A stretch of DNA of 64,000 nucleotides from Saccharopolyspora ipomoeae (GCF_029952525.1 NZ_JASAOF010000011.1:1-64000), one strand, 5' to 3'; counted from the first letter of the stretch, positions 50,122-58,975 are shown. Numbers and translations: made by a program. The notes: generated by a model not told the origin, from the sequence alone.

Positions 50122-51441
50122 ATGGCTTGGGATTTCGAAACCGACCCAGATGTGCAGCGGGAGCTGGACTGGGTCGAGGAGTTCGTCCGCGACGAGGTCG
50201 AACCGGTGGACCAGGTGGTCGAGCACGCCTGGAACACCCGCGACCCGCGCCGCAACGCGCTGATCAGACCGCTGCAGGAGCGGGTGCGGGAGCGCGAGCT
50301 GTGGGCCTGCCACCTCGGTCCCGAGCTGGGTGGCAAGGGGTACGGGCAGCTGCGATTGGCGCTGCTGAACGAGAAGCTCGGGCGCACGCATTCCGGACCG
50401 GTCGTGTTCGGCTGCCAGGCACCGGACTCGGGGAACGCGGAGATCCTCGCCCACTACGGCAGCGACTTCCTGAAGAGGACATACTTGGAGCCCTTGATCG
50501 AGGGCTCCATCGTGTCCTCGTTCTCGATGACCGAGCCGCACGGTGGATCCGACCCGACGGGCTTCCGGACCACTGCGGTGCTCGACGGTGACAGCTGGGT
50601 GATCAACGGGGAGAAGTGGTTCTCCTCGCACGCGGTGTTCGCCGAGTTCCTCATCGTGATGGCGGTGACCGAGCCGGACGCCCCGCCGCACGAGCGGATG
50701 TCGATGTTCGTCGTGCCCGCGGACGCGCCGGGTATCGAACGGGTGCGGGACGTGTCGGTGTGGGGGCACGAGGAGGCCGTCGGGACCCACCAGTACCTGC
50801 GGTACACCGATGTCCGCGTGCCTGCGGAGAACCTGCTGGGGCAGCGCGGTGAGGGGTTCGCCGTCGCGCAGACCCGGCTCGGGGGCGGCCGCATCCACCA
50901 TGCGATGCGCACGGTCGGCCTGGTCCAGCGCGCGTTCGAGCTGATGAAACGCCGCGCGGTGTCGCGCACCACGAAGGGCGCTCGGTTGGCGGACAAGCAG
51001 CTGGTGCAGGAGATGATCGCCGATTCCTGGATCCAGATCGAGCAGTTCCGGCTCCTGGTGCTGCGGACGGCGTGGAAGATCGACAAGTTCAACGATTACC
51101 GCGCGGTGCGGGCCGACATCGCTGCCGTGAAGGCGGCGATGCCGAAGGTGTTGATGGAGGTCTCGTCCCGAGCTATCCAGATCCACGGCTCGCTGGGCAT
51201 CTCCAAAGAGCTGCCGTTCGGCAAGTGGGTGATGGAGTCGTTCCACATGGGACTCGCCGACGGTGCCACCGAGGTCCACAAGACCAACCTCGCCAAGGCA
51301 CTCGTCCGCAGCACCACACCGGACGACGGGCTCTTCCCTCCCTACACCGGACCCGAACTCAATCGGCAGGCGCTCGAACGGTACGCGGAGTTGCTCGCAG
51401 AAGCGGACGAGGCCGAACCGGTGGCGGGTGGTGCGGCGTGA
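50122..51441 (+). CDS. ACAD11-like acyl-CoA dehydrogenase
   Basis: A 439-residue acyl-CoA dehydrogenase closely related to the one at 16469 (shared WDF N-terminus, HLGPELGGKGYGQLRL, FGCQAPDSGN, FSMTEPHGGSDP, INGEKWFSSHA). The C-terminal signature is LADGATEVHKTNLA, a variant of the ACAD11 motif DGPDEVH. GAGAGGA at 50107-50113 is 8 bases from ATG 50122 but only 2 from ATG 50116, so I use 50122. With the APH-type kinase at 44687 it would make a split ACAD11-like pair. It overlaps the next dehydrogenase by 4 bases. Confidence 0.84.
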   Translation: MAWDFETDPDVQRELDWVEEFVRDEVEPVDQVVEHAWNTRDPRRNALIRPLQERVRERELWACHLGPELGGKGYGQLRLALLNEKLGRTHSGPVVFGCQAPDSGNAEILAHYGSDFLKRTYLEPLIEGSIVSSFSMTEPHGGSDPTGFRTTAVLDGDSWVINGEKWFSSHAVFAEFLIVMAVTEPDAPPHERMSMFVVPADAPGIERVRDVSVWGHEEAVGTHQYLRYTDVRVPAENLLGQRGEGFAVAQTRLGGGRIHHAMRTVGLVQRAFELMKRRAVSRTTKGARLADKQLVQEMIADSWIQIEQFRLLVLRTAWKIDKFNDYRAVRADIAAVKAAMPKVLMEVSSRAIQIHGSLGISKELPFGKWVMESFHMGLADGATEVHKTNLAKALVRSTTPDDGLFPPYTGPELNRQALERYAELLAEADEAEPVAGGAA

Positions 51442-52580
51442 CCGGTCGAAGGCTGACGCACGACGCGGAGGTCGAGGAGTTCCGCTGTGCCGTCCGGGGC
51501 TTCCTGCGCGAGCACGCGGACACCACGGCGGTGTTCGGCGCGATGCGCGAAGAACGTGCCTGGGATACGGCGGTGTGGAGCCGGCTCGTCGGCGAGCTCG
51601 GCGTGGTCGGGCTGGACGTGCCGGAGACCTGCGGTGGCGCGGGCGCCGGATTTCGCCCGGTTGCGGTCGTGGCCGAGGAGCTGGGCCGATCCCTGGTCCG
51701 ACTGCCGTGGTTCGCGAGCGCCGTGCTCGGCGTCGGCGTGCTGCTCCACGCCGAGGGCGCGGAGACCGAGGACCGCAGGACGCAACTGCTGACCGCGTTG
51801 GCCGGTGGTGAGCGCACCGCCACGCTGGCCTGGGCGGAAGCCGCTGACCGCCTGGACGCACCGAGCATCGAGGCCTCGGCCGAGCACGATGGCGGCACCT
51901 GGCGCGTCACCGGCCGCAAGATCCTCGTCGTCGAAGGCGCCATGACGGACCTGCTGTTCGTCGCGGCCCGCGCGAACGACGGGCTGGCCCTGTTCGTCGT
52001 CGAAGGGGACGCACCGGGTGTGGGCCGCACCGCTGACCGCGCGATGGATCCGAACCGCCAACTCGCCACCGTCACCTTCGACGGAGCACCGGCACACCTG
52101 GTCAGCGATCCGGGTACGGGCGAGCGGGTGCTCGCGCGCGTGCGCGACCGCGCGGTGACGGCGCTGGCCTGCGAGCAGACCGGCGGTGCGGCGGCGTCCC
52201 TCGACCTGGCGGTCGAGCACGCCAAGAACCGCATCCAGTTCGGACGTCCGATCGGGATGCTGCAGGCGATCAAGCATCGCTGCGCCGACATGGCCGTGGA
52301 GCTGGAGGCCGCGCGGTCGGCATCGCTGTGGGCGACCGCGGCGGTGGCGGAGGGCTCACCGGAGACCGGGATCGCCGCCGCGACTGCCGCGCTGGCCTGC
52401 AGCCGGGCCTATGAATACGTCGCCGCCGAAGCCATCCAGGTGCACGGAGGCATCGGCTTCACCTGGGAGCACCCCGCCCACCTGCACTTCCGCCGGGCGG
52501 CCACCAGCGCGGTGCTCTTCGGTGATCGTCGTACCCACCGGGAGAGTCTGTTGACCGGTCTGCGCGTCGACACCGAGTGA
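51438..52580 (+). CDS. FadE-type acyl-CoA dehydrogenase, small-subunit type
   Basis: A 380-residue acyl-CoA dehydrogenase homologue. GLDVPETCGGAGAGFRPV is near residue 57 and the FAD block RIQFGRPIGMLQAIKHRCADM near 264 with IQVHGGIGFTWEHPAHLHFRRA near 333. It lacks the GGxxEIQR C-terminal motif of homomeric enzymes and ends FGDRRTHRESLL. It is therefore the likely partner of the protein at 46455, as in actinobacterial alpha2beta2 acyl-CoA dehydrogenases of steroid side-chain degradation. GTG start at 51438. Confidence 0.82.
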   Translation: MTGRRLTHDAEVEEFRCAVRGFLREHADTTAVFGAMREERAWDTAVWSRLVGELGVVGLDVPETCGGAGAGFRPVAVVAEELGRSLVRLPWFASAVLGVGVLLHAEGAETEDRRTQLLTALAGGERTATLAWAEAADRLDAPSIEASAEHDGGTWRVTGRKILVVEGAMTDLLFVAARANDGLALFVVEGDAPGVGRTADRAMDPNRQLATVTFDGAPAHLVSDPGTGERVLARVRDRAVTALACEQTGGAAASLDLAVEHAKNRIQFGRPIGMLQAIKHRCADMAVELEAARSASLWATAAVAEGSPETGIAAATAALACSRAYEYVAAEAIQVHGGIGFTWEHPAHLHFRRAATSAVLFGDRRTHRESLLTGLRVDTE

Positions 52581-52649
52581 CCGGTGAAACCCGGCGGCCG
52601 ATGGAACGCGGGAGGACCGCGCGTCTGCCGCCGATAGGGAGGATCAACG

Positions 52650-53972
52650 ATGACCTCGACCACCAGCGAGACCACGTCTCGGGAGCAGCTGCTCGTCGGC
52701 AAGCGAGCCAGCATCGCAGCCGCTGCCGGCACGGCGGTGGAGTACTACGACTTCGCGATCTACGGCTACCTCGCGGTGGTCATCGCACCGGCGTTCTTCC
52801 CGTCGAGCAGCGGTGCGGCGAGTCTGCTGTCCACGTTGGCGCTGATCGGAGGCGGGTTCTTCGCCCGTCCGATCGGTGGCTTCGTCTTCAGCCGCCTCGG
52901 TGACCGGCTGGGCCGACGACGCGTCCTCCTCATCACCGTGACCATCATGGGCGTGGCGACGTTCGGCGCGGGACTGCTCCCGCCGTTCGCGAGCATCGGT
53001 GTCGCCGCACCGCTGTTGCTGGCCGTGCTGCGCGTGGCGCAGGGAATCTCGGCCGGCGGGGAGGTGGGCGGGGCGACCGCGCTGGCCAACGAATCGGCAC
53101 CACCGAAGTGGCGTGGGCTCTTCGGGTCGGCGACCTCGATCGGCTGTGCGGTCGGCATGTCGTCCGCGTCGATCGTCGTCGGAGTCCTGAGCGTGTTGCT
53201 GACCGATGCCCAGATGTCGGCGTGGGGTTGGCGGATCCCGTTCCTGCTCGCCGGGCCGTTGCTGATCGGCTGCTTGCTCTACCGGATCCGGGTGGAGGAT
53301 TCCCCGCTGTTCAAGGAGATGCTGGCGACCTCCGAACCGGTGAAGTCCCCGGTCGTGGAGGTCATGAGGAACCACCGCCGTGCTCTGCTGCTGACGATCG
53401 GCATCGGCTTCGCCCAGCTGACGGCCGGCAGCCTCGCCTCGATCTACATCGTGGTGCACCTGACGAAGGTGCTCGGTTACCAGCTCTCCGGTTCGATGTG
53501 GGTGACCGCGATCGTGTCGCTGATGCCGCTGCTGCTCATCCCGTTGGCCGGACGTCTCAGCGACCGGTACGGCAGGCGCGCGGTGCTCCTGTCCGGTTTC
53601 GGCGGGTTCGTCGTCCTCGCGGTGCCTTGCTTCGCGCTGATGGAGCTGGGCAGCTATCCGCTCGCCCTCGCGGCGGGTTTGGTCCTCAACGTCCCTTTCG
53701 CGGCCGTGCAGGGCGTGGTGTACACGCAGTTCTCCGAGTGGTTCCCCACCCGCGTCCGTCACAGCGGTGTCTCGCTCGGGTTCAACATCGCGGGAGTGAT
53801 CGGTTCGGGCCCGGTGTCGTTCGTCGCGACGTGGCTGGTGGTTGCCACCCACATGACGATGAGCCCGGCGTTCTACATGGTCGGCAGTGCCGCGGTGGGC
53901 TTGGTGATCGTGTGGTTCATCCGGGAGACCTCGCATGACGATCTGAGTGAAGGTGTGGTGAGCGATGTTTGA
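52650..53972 (+). CDS. MHS-family MFS transporter
   Basis: A 440-residue MHS symporter with the hallmark AGTAVEYYDFAIYGYLAVVIAPAFF (about 21-45), SRLGDRLGRRRVLL and RVAQGISAGGEVGGATALANE. It is a clear paralogue of the transporter at 40036; the match runs through the whole chain (for example RVEDSPLF and GVVYTQxSExFPTRVR). GGGAGG precedes the ATG. It lies inside the dehydrogenase operon and its end overlaps the flavoprotein gene by 8 bases. The two transporters probably take up related acids. Confidence 0.86.
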   Translation: MTSTTSETTSREQLLVGKRASIAAAAGTAVEYYDFAIYGYLAVVIAPAFFPSSSGAASLLSTLALIGGGFFARPIGGFVFSRLGDRLGRRRVLLITVTIMGVATFGAGLLPPFASIGVAAPLLLAVLRVAQGISAGGEVGGATALANESAPPKWRGLFGSATSIGCAVGMSSASIVVGVLSVLLTDAQMSAWGWRIPFLLAGPLLIGCLLYRIRVEDSPLFKEMLATSEPVKSPVVEVMRNHRRALLLTIGIGFAQLTAGSLASIYIVVHLTKVLGYQLSGSMWVTAIVSLMPLLLIPLAGRLSDRYGRRAVLLSGFGGFVVLAVPCFALMELGSYPLALAAGLVLNVPFAAVQGVVYTQFSEWFPTRVRHSGVSLGFNIAGVIGSGPVSFVATWLVVATHMTMSPAFYMVGSAAVGLVIVWFIRETSHDDLSEGVVSDV

Positions 53973-55263
53973 TCTGTTGGTGCTCGGCGGCGGTATCGCC
54001 GGCATGACGGCGGCGGCCGCGACGGTCCGCGGTGGCGGCTCGGCGATGGTGGTGGAGAAGGGGCCCTCGCTCGGCGGATCGGGCCAGTACGCGGGATACA
54101 TCTGGACCGCGCCCGACCACGACGTGATGGACCGGGTGAACCCCGGTGGCGATCCCGGGCTGAAACGGGCGGTGGTGGACGATTTCGACGACGCCGTGGA
54201 GTGGATCGGTTCGCTGGGCGTGAGTTGCGGCAAGCGCGTGCCGGTGATCGGCTACGGGCGCGGGCACCGGTTCGACACGGCGCAGTACGTCGACCGCTGC
54301 CGGCAGGTGGTGGCGGCGAACGGCGAGATCATCACCGAGGGTTCGGCCCGGCGGCTGCTCCTCGACGACGGCACGGTGCGCGGAGCGGAGGTAGAGCTGG
54401 CCGACGGCGTGGTGCGAACGGTGGAGGCGAAGGCGACGCTGCTGGCCACAGGCGGCTTCCAGGCCGACCCCGAGCTGCGCGCCCGGTATCTGCACGAGCA
54501 GGCGCGGGACGTCGAGCTGCGGTCGAACCCGTTCAGCAGTGGGGACGGACTGCGGTTGGCCGCCGAGGCGGGTGCGGTGATCGGGTCGGAGGGCGCCGGG
54601 TTCTACGGGCACCTGATCCCGTCCGGTGTCTCGCTGGAACCGGAGTTGTTCGTGGACATCACGCTCTACTACAGCGAGCACGCAGCCCTGTTCAACCTGG
54701 CGGGTGAGCGGTTCGTGGATGAGACGGCTGCCGATCACCTCACGGCGATGGCGCTGCTGGAACAACCGGAGGCGCGGGGCTTGCTGGTCACCGATTCCCG
54801 CGGCTACCGGGAGCGGATCACCGGTGCCTACGTCGAGGGAGGCGACAGCCTCGACAAGTTCGCGCTCGCCCGGTCCCGGGGTGCGCGGTGCGTGGTTGCC
54901 GACAGCGTGTCCGATTTCGCCGAGATGCCCGCCGAGTGGGGCTACGACGGCCCCGGGATCGCCGAGGAGCTGGGTCGGCTCGCCAAGGGCGAGTCCGCTC
55001 GGCCCGCGCGCGAGTTCGACCCGCGGCCGTTGGACGAACCGCCGTACTACGTCGTGGAGGCGCGGCCCGCGGTGACGTTCCCGTTCACCGGTGTTCGCAT
55101 TGACCCGCGGGCGCGCGTCCTCGCCGCGGACGGCACGCCGATCCCGGGCCTGCTCGCGGCGGGATCCGACATCGGGGGCCTGTACGAGCGCGCCTACGCC
55201 GGAGGGCTGGCGCCGGCGATCGTGTTCGCGCGGCGCGCCGCAGCCGGAGCCCTCGTGAACTGA
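53965..55263 (+). CDS. FAD-dependent fumarate-reductase-type flavoprotein
   Basis: A 432-residue flavoprotein of the succinate dehydrogenase/fumarate reductase/3-ketosteroid dehydrogenase superfamily. The N-terminal FAD motif LLVLGGGIAGMTAAAATVRGG is at about 4-24, VVEKGPSLGGSGQYAG binds the ribityl chain, LLATGGFQADPELRARY (about 156-172) and the C-terminal LLAAGSDIGGLYERAYAGGLAPAIVFARRAA (about 392-422) complete the FAD fold. The capping domain is short. Members desaturate or reduce C-C bonds next to a carbonyl; a KstD- or tricarballylate-dehydrogenase-like role is possible, substrate unknown. The TetR-type site overlaps its stop codon. Confidence 0.82.
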   Translation: MFDLLVLGGGIAGMTAAAATVRGGGSAMVVEKGPSLGGSGQYAGYIWTAPDHDVMDRVNPGGDPGLKRAVVDDFDDAVEWIGSLGVSCGKRVPVIGYGRGHRFDTAQYVDRCRQVVAANGEIITEGSARRLLLDDGTVRGAEVELADGVVRTVEAKATLLATGGFQADPELRARYLHEQARDVELRSNPFSSGDGLRLAAEAGAVIGSEGAGFYGHLIPSGVSLEPELFVDITLYYSEHAALFNLAGERFVDETAADHLTAMALLEQPEARGLLVTDSRGYRERITGAYVEGGDSLDKFALARSRGARCVVADSVSDFAEMPAEWGYDGPGIAEELGRLAKGESARPAREFDPRPLDEPPYYVVEARPAVTFPFTGVRIDPRARVLAADGTPIPGLLAAGSDIGGLYERAYAGGLAPAIVFARRAAAGALVN

Positions 55264-55273
55264 CATCGGTTGG
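55256..55273 (+). promoter_or_regulatory. TetR-type 18-bp operator, site 3 (degenerate right arm)
   Basis: TGAACTGACATCGGTTGG has a perfect left half and a right half matching at 5 of 8 bases. It overlaps the flavoprotein stop and lies 36 bases before the TetR gene start, so autoregulation is plausible. Confidence 0.5.
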
Positions 55274-55309
55274 CATCTATGCTGGGTCCCCACCGACGGA
55301 GGGAAAGGT

Positions 55310-55936
55310 GTGGGCGTCGAGACGTTGCGGGAGGCCGACGACGGCCCCCGGTCGAAGCGGGCGGCAATTCTGGGCGCTGCCGTGGAGCATTTCGGTGAGG
55401 TCGGTTTCGAGGCCACCAAGTGGTCGGAGATCGCCAAGCACGTCGGCATCGGCCAGACCGCGCTGTACCACTACTTCGAGTCGAAAGCGCATTGCCTGCT
55501 GACGGTGATGCGCATCGGTCTGCACAACTCGGACGAGGCGTTCCGCACGGCGACCGCCGACGCTCCGAGCGCGCACGAGGCGCTGCGCCGGGCTGTGCGC
55601 AGTGCGTACGACATCTCGGATCTGGAAGTGCGGCAGAACCGCATCCTGCAGGCCAACATCGCGTTGCTGGTCAGCGAGCGCAGCTCGGAGCGGGAGGAGG
55701 CCGAACGGCTGGCCTGCCGGCAATTGGTCACCAAGATCGAGCGGAACTGGACGGAGCTGCTCCGCCAGGGGATGGACTCCGGCGAGTTCGCGCGCCGCGA
55801 TCCGCAGCTGCTGGCGCGCACGCTGCTGGGCACGATCGTCGGCGTGTGGCGCTGGTACCGACCGGGTGGTGAGTCCAGCCTCGACGAGATCTGCGAGCTG
55901 GTGACCCATTGCTGCGTGCGCATCGTGACACCGTGA
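55310..55936 (+). CDS. TetR-family transcription repressor
   Basis: A 208-residue TetR regulator. The N-terminal helix-turn-helix (about 17-62) reads AAILGAAVEHFGEVGFEAT...SEIAKHVGIGQTALYHYFESK, the canonical pattern. The C-terminal ligand domain is helical and Arg-rich (WRWYRPGG near 182). GTG 55310 has GGAGGGAAAGG. It is the only regulator gene in the 37-64 kb island, and a motif of TetR-operator type (TGAACTGA-NN-TCAGTTCA) occurs in front of its own gene and at five other promoters. The natural reading is a local repressor relieved by a pathway intermediate, probably a CoA ester. Confidence 0.85.
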   Translation: MGVETLREADDGPRSKRAAILGAAVEHFGEVGFEATKWSEIAKHVGIGQTALYHYFESKAHCLLTVMRIGLHNSDEAFRTATADAPSAHEALRRAVRSAYDISDLEVRQNRILQANIALLVSERSSEREEAERLACRQLVTKIERNWTELLRQGMDSGEFARRDPQLLARTLLGTIVGVWRWYRPGGESSLDEICELVTHCCVRIVTP

Positions 55937-55946
55937 CCGCGACCGC

Positions 55947-55972
55947 GACCGCGCTGCGTGCGCGGCGCGGTC
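55947..55972 (+). terminator. Hairpin after tetR-type gene
   Basis: GACCGCGC (55947-55954) pairs with GCGCGGTC (55965-55972), an 8-bp stem with a 10-base loop, followed by the pyrimidine-rich GTCTTCCTCT. It starts 10 bases past the regulator stop. Confidence 0.5.
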
Positions 55973-56361
55973 GTCTTCCTCTCGCACGCAGCGGGCCGGT
56001 GGCGGTGCGCCCGGGTCGCCGAGCGATCCCGAGAGCTCACCGCTGATGTCCGACCGCCGGTCGACGCAGCCCCACGCGATTGCCGCGTCGCATTCCCCTT
56101 GGTTCGATACCGCCGCGATCAGCGACGATCCGGTGCGGTTGCCGCGCGTTGACCTCAAGGTCCGCGCGCTTCCACCTCGTCTTCTGCAACTTCAGCGTTC
56201 CGGACGATTTTGAGTCTTGCGGCGAGTTCTGCGGCGCGCTAGCTTCGTTGAAGCGAACTGAATTCAGCTTAGTTGTCGGACGGGCTGGATGATCCCTCCA
56301 GCGGCCGAACTCGTTCCGGCTGGTGTACCACCTCGTCAACGGCGACAGGGAGGAACCGCAC
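55973..56361. other. Intergenic gap before NTF2-like genes
   Basis: About 390 bases without a convincing gene. It holds the TetR-type site at 56254-56271 and, after it, the presumed leader of the NTF2-like pair. The open frames crossing it have no recognisable product. The stretch at 56190-56280 is less GC-rich, as expected for a promoter. Confidence 0.45.
56254..56271 (+). promoter_or_regulatory. TetR-type 18-bp operator, site 4
   Basis: CGAACTGAATTCAGCTTA with a perfect central CTGAATTCAG core. It lies 90 bases upstream of the first NTF2-like gene start (56362). Confidence 0.65.
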
Positions 56362-56724
56362 GTGCTCATCGCAGACTACTTCGCACGGCTGGACGGCCCG
56401 GATCCGTTGAGCGGGCTGGAGCTGGTGGACTCCGATATCGAGTTCCTCCTCGCGCTACCGGGCAACGAAGTGTCAGGGCGTGGCCTGGACGATCTCGGCT
56501 CCTACATCTCGGGTCGCCCGGCGGTCGGGCGCAAGCACCGCGTTCTCCGGTCCAGCCGGGACCACGAGCTGGAAATGGTCTACGGCGTGGTCGTCGAAGG
56601 ACCGGAGGAGAAACCCACCGGCTCGTTCGCCTCGGTCGGTGTGGTCTCGCCCGACGGGAAGCTGGCGCGCTACCAGGCGTTCTTCCACCCGACGTTCTCC
56701 ATGTTCCCCGAGGAGGCGGCATGA
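56362..56724 (+). CDS. NTF2-like (SnoaL-type) protein
   Basis: A 120-residue NTF2-fold protein. An N-terminal helix (IADYFARLDGPDPLSGLELVDSD) and strands ending in GVVSPDGKLARYQAFFHPTFSMFP resemble SnoaL/ketosteroid-isomerase-like proteins. GGGAGGA 7 bases before GTG 56362 fixes the start; the frame is open to 56323. It overlaps the next NTF2-like gene by 4 bases, so two small cone-fold proteins are made together and may form a heteromer. The reaction is unknown. Confidence 0.72.
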   Translation: MLIADYFARLDGPDPLSGLELVDSDIEFLLALPGNEVSGRGLDDLGSYISGRPAVGRKHRVLRSSRDHELEMVYGVVVEGPEEKPTGSFASVGVVSPDGKLARYQAFFHPTFSMFPEEAA

Positions 56725-57104
56725 CGACCACGGCAGGTGCGCCCACCCTGACCCGGTGGTTCGCGCTCATCGACTCCGACCGCCCCGAAGGCATCCTCGA
56801 CTTGATCGCGCCGGATTTCCGGTTCTCGATCGTGTTCGGCACGGGCGCGGGACAGGCGACGGACTTCGCGGGGGAACGCGAGGCGCTCGAAGGATACCTG
56901 CGCCAGCGCGAGAAAGGGGTGCTCACGCACCACGTGGTGTCGGCGAGCGTCAACGGCCATGACGAATTCGTGCTGGGCGAGACCAGGCGCGGCGATGTGT
57001 TCGAGTCGACTTTCGTCGCGGCCGCCCGAATCGGATCCGACGGCGAGGTCAGGAATTTGATGATCGGTCGCTCGCCCATGTTGGAGCTGCACGATCCCCG
57101 CTGA
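56721..57104 (+). CDS. NTF2-like (SnoaL-type) protein
   Basis: A 127-residue NTF2-fold protein: the helix TLTRWFALIDSDRPEGILDLIAPDFRFSIVFG, then strands VVSASVNGHDEFVLGETRR and FESTFVAAARIGSDGEVRNLMIGRSP. It is distantly similar to its neighbour at 56362. AGGAGG precedes the ATG, which overlaps the upstream stop. Candidate roles are isomerase, cyclase, dehydratase or ligand-binding partner; none can be chosen from the sequence. Confidence 0.72.
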   Translation: MTTTAGAPTLTRWFALIDSDRPEGILDLIAPDFRFSIVFGTGAGQATDFAGEREALEGYLRQREKGVLTHHVVSASVNGHDEFVLGETRRGDVFESTFVAAARIGSDGEVRNLMIGRSPMLELHDPR

Positions 57105-57136
57105 GCGAGCGCAGAAGTGGAAGGACGAACGCGAAC

Positions 57137-57457
57137 ATGTTCAATTTGGCCTTGCTGGCGTCCCGCCCCCCGGAATGGACCCACGAGCAGTTCATCGAGT
57201 GGTGGCGGGGCGAACACGCCGAGGTGACGTATCCGCTGCCGGGCCTGCGGGCATGGCGGCACACCGCCATCACCAGCGCGATGGAGCCGCGCTCGGAGGG
57301 CTGGGACGGGCTGTCCGTGTTGAGCTTCGATTCGGAGGAGGCGGCGCGCGCGGCGCTGGCCGGCCCCGAGTGGGACGCAGCGGTCCGGCACGTCGGGCGC
57401 ATGCGGGGCAAGCGGATCGCGGTGTTCGGCGAAGAGCGAGAGATGTTCCTGGGCTGA
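57137..57457 (+). CDS. EthD-domain protein
   Basis: A 106-residue dimeric alpha-beta-barrel protein of the EthD type: RPPEWTHEQFIEWWRGEHAEV near residue 10, PLPGLRAWRHTAI near 35, and the W-D-G-x-x...F-x-S-x-E-x-A pattern (GWDGLSVLSFDSEEAARAAL). EthD proteins accompany oxidative degradation of ethers and aromatic or cyclic compounds; some act as small lyases or decarboxylases. Ribosome site GGAAGGACG. It lies between the NTF2-like pair and the CoA ligase. Confidence 0.82.
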   Translation: MFNLALLASRPPEWTHEQFIEWWRGEHAEVTYPLPGLRAWRHTAITSAMEPRSEGWDGLSVLSFDSEEAARAALAGPEWDAAVRHVGRMRGKRIAVFGEEREMFLG

Positions 57458-57484
57458 GTCCCTGAGCCAACGGAGGCGAATTCA

Positions 57485-58975
57485 ATGCGGGAACTGGTGG
57501 CCGAACTCGAGTCGAGAGCTGCCACGTCGGCCGCAGGTGGCGATGCGGTCATCGCGGTCGATGCCGACGGAGAGCATTCGCTCGGGGAGTTGCTGCGCGC
57601 CGCCGATGAGTTGTCGACCGCGGTGCGCGAGGCCGCCGGACCGCACGCGACGATCTTGGTGCAGGCCGACAACTCCTGGCGAACCGTGGTCGCGGCCCTC
57701 GCCGCGGGCAAGCTGGACGGCACCATCGGTCTGCTCAGCCACCACGCCACCCGCGCCGAGTGCGACGCGGCGTGCGAGGACATCGACCCGGCGGTGGTGA
57801 TCGCCTCGCCGGAATGCCTCGGTGAGTGGTTACCGGATTCCGACGGCCGGCAGGTGCTCGACGGGTGGGGCAGTCGAACGCGGACGGCGAGGCCGGGACC
57901 GCGTTGGAACGGCGGCGTGGTGATCGGGCTGACTTCCGGTTCGACCGGCCGCGCCAAGGGCGTGGTGCAATCGGAGACGGCGCTGCGCTACGCCGGGCAG
58001 AGCACCATCGATGCGGTCGGCCTCGCCCCCGGTGACTCCGTTGCGGCGCTGGTTCCGCTGTCGTCGGCAGCGGCGTTCTGCTTCGGGCTGTACCTGCCGC
58101 TCATGCTCGGCGGCCGGATCGTGTTCCTGGACCGGTGGCACCCGCCGACCGCGCTGAGGCTGATGGCCGAACACGACGTCCGCTGGACGATGTGCGTGCC
58201 GACGATGGCCCTGCAGCTGGCGAGCGCGGTGGAGAGCGACCTGCCGCTGCGCGATGTCCGGGCGATGACGATCGGCGGCGGCCCGATGGAGGAGGCGGCG
58301 CTCGCGCGCGCGGAGGAGCGCCTGGGCACGCGGATCCTGCGCGTGTTCGGCATGTCCGAGTGCCTGGGACACACGTCGCCGCGACTGGACGACCCCGACG
58401 AGACGCGTCTGGGCACCGATGGTCGGCCGTTCCCGGGTACGGACCTGCGCGTGGTCGACCTGGACGGCGCGCCGGTTCCAGCTGCCGAGGTCGGGCGGGC
58501 GCAGGTGCGGGGGCCGTCGCTGTTCCTCGGGTACGCGCGCAGCGGAACCGTCGAAGCGCCCGAGCTGACACCGGACGGGTACTTCCCGACCGGAGATCTG
58601 ATGTCGATTCGGGCCGACGGCGTGGTGTCGGTGCGCGGCCGGGAGAAGGACGTGATCATCCGCGGTGGCCGCAACATCGACATCGTCGAGGTGGAGACGG
58701 CCCTCGCCTCGCACCCGGCCGTCGAGCAGCTGTGCATCGTGCCGGTGCCGGACGAGCTCCTGGGCGAGCGGGTCGCCGCGCTGGTCGTGACACCGGATGC
58801 CGGTTTCGACCTCGACACCGCGACGGCGTATCTGGACCAGCGCGGGCTGATGAAGGGCAAGTGGCCCGAGTACCTGTTCCGAGTGGGCGAGCTGCCGCTG
58901 AACCGGGTTGGCAAGCTGTCGCGGGCGGATGCCGCCCGCATGGCCCGCGAGCTCAGTGAGCGCAGCGCCGTCTGA
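57485..58975 (+). CDS. AMP-dependent acyl-CoA ligase
   Basis: A 496-residue ANL-family ligase. The ATP-binding loop is LTSGSTGRAKGV near residue 151, A5 is FGMSECLGHTSP near 290, A7 is YFPTGDLMSIRADGV near 366, the hinge Arg is in REKDVIIRGGRNIDIVEVE near 387 and A10 is NRVGKLSRADAA near 474. The N-terminal part is shorter than in FadD. It probably activates the carboxylic acid substrate or an intermediate of the TetR-controlled island. A strong bidirectional hairpin follows. Confidence 0.86.
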   Translation: MRELVAELESRAATSAAGGDAVIAVDADGEHSLGELLRAADELSTAVREAAGPHATILVQADNSWRTVVAALAAGKLDGTIGLLSHHATRAECDAACEDIDPAVVIASPECLGEWLPDSDGRQVLDGWGSRTRTARPGPRWNGGVVIGLTSGSTGRAKGVVQSETALRYAGQSTIDAVGLAPGDSVAALVPLSSAAAFCFGLYLPLMLGGRIVFLDRWHPPTALRLMAEHDVRWTMCVPTMALQLASAVESDLPLRDVRAMTIGGGPMEEAALARAEERLGTRILRVFGMSECLGHTSPRLDDPDETRLGTDGRPFPGTDLRVVDLDGAPVPAAEVGRAQVRGPSLFLGYARSGTVEAPELTPDGYFPTGDLMSIRADGVVSVRGREKDVIIRGGRNIDIVEVETALASHPAVEQLCIVPVPDELLGERVAALVVTPDAGFDLDTATAYLDQRGLMKGKWPEYLFRVGELPLNRVGKLSRADAARMARELSERSAV

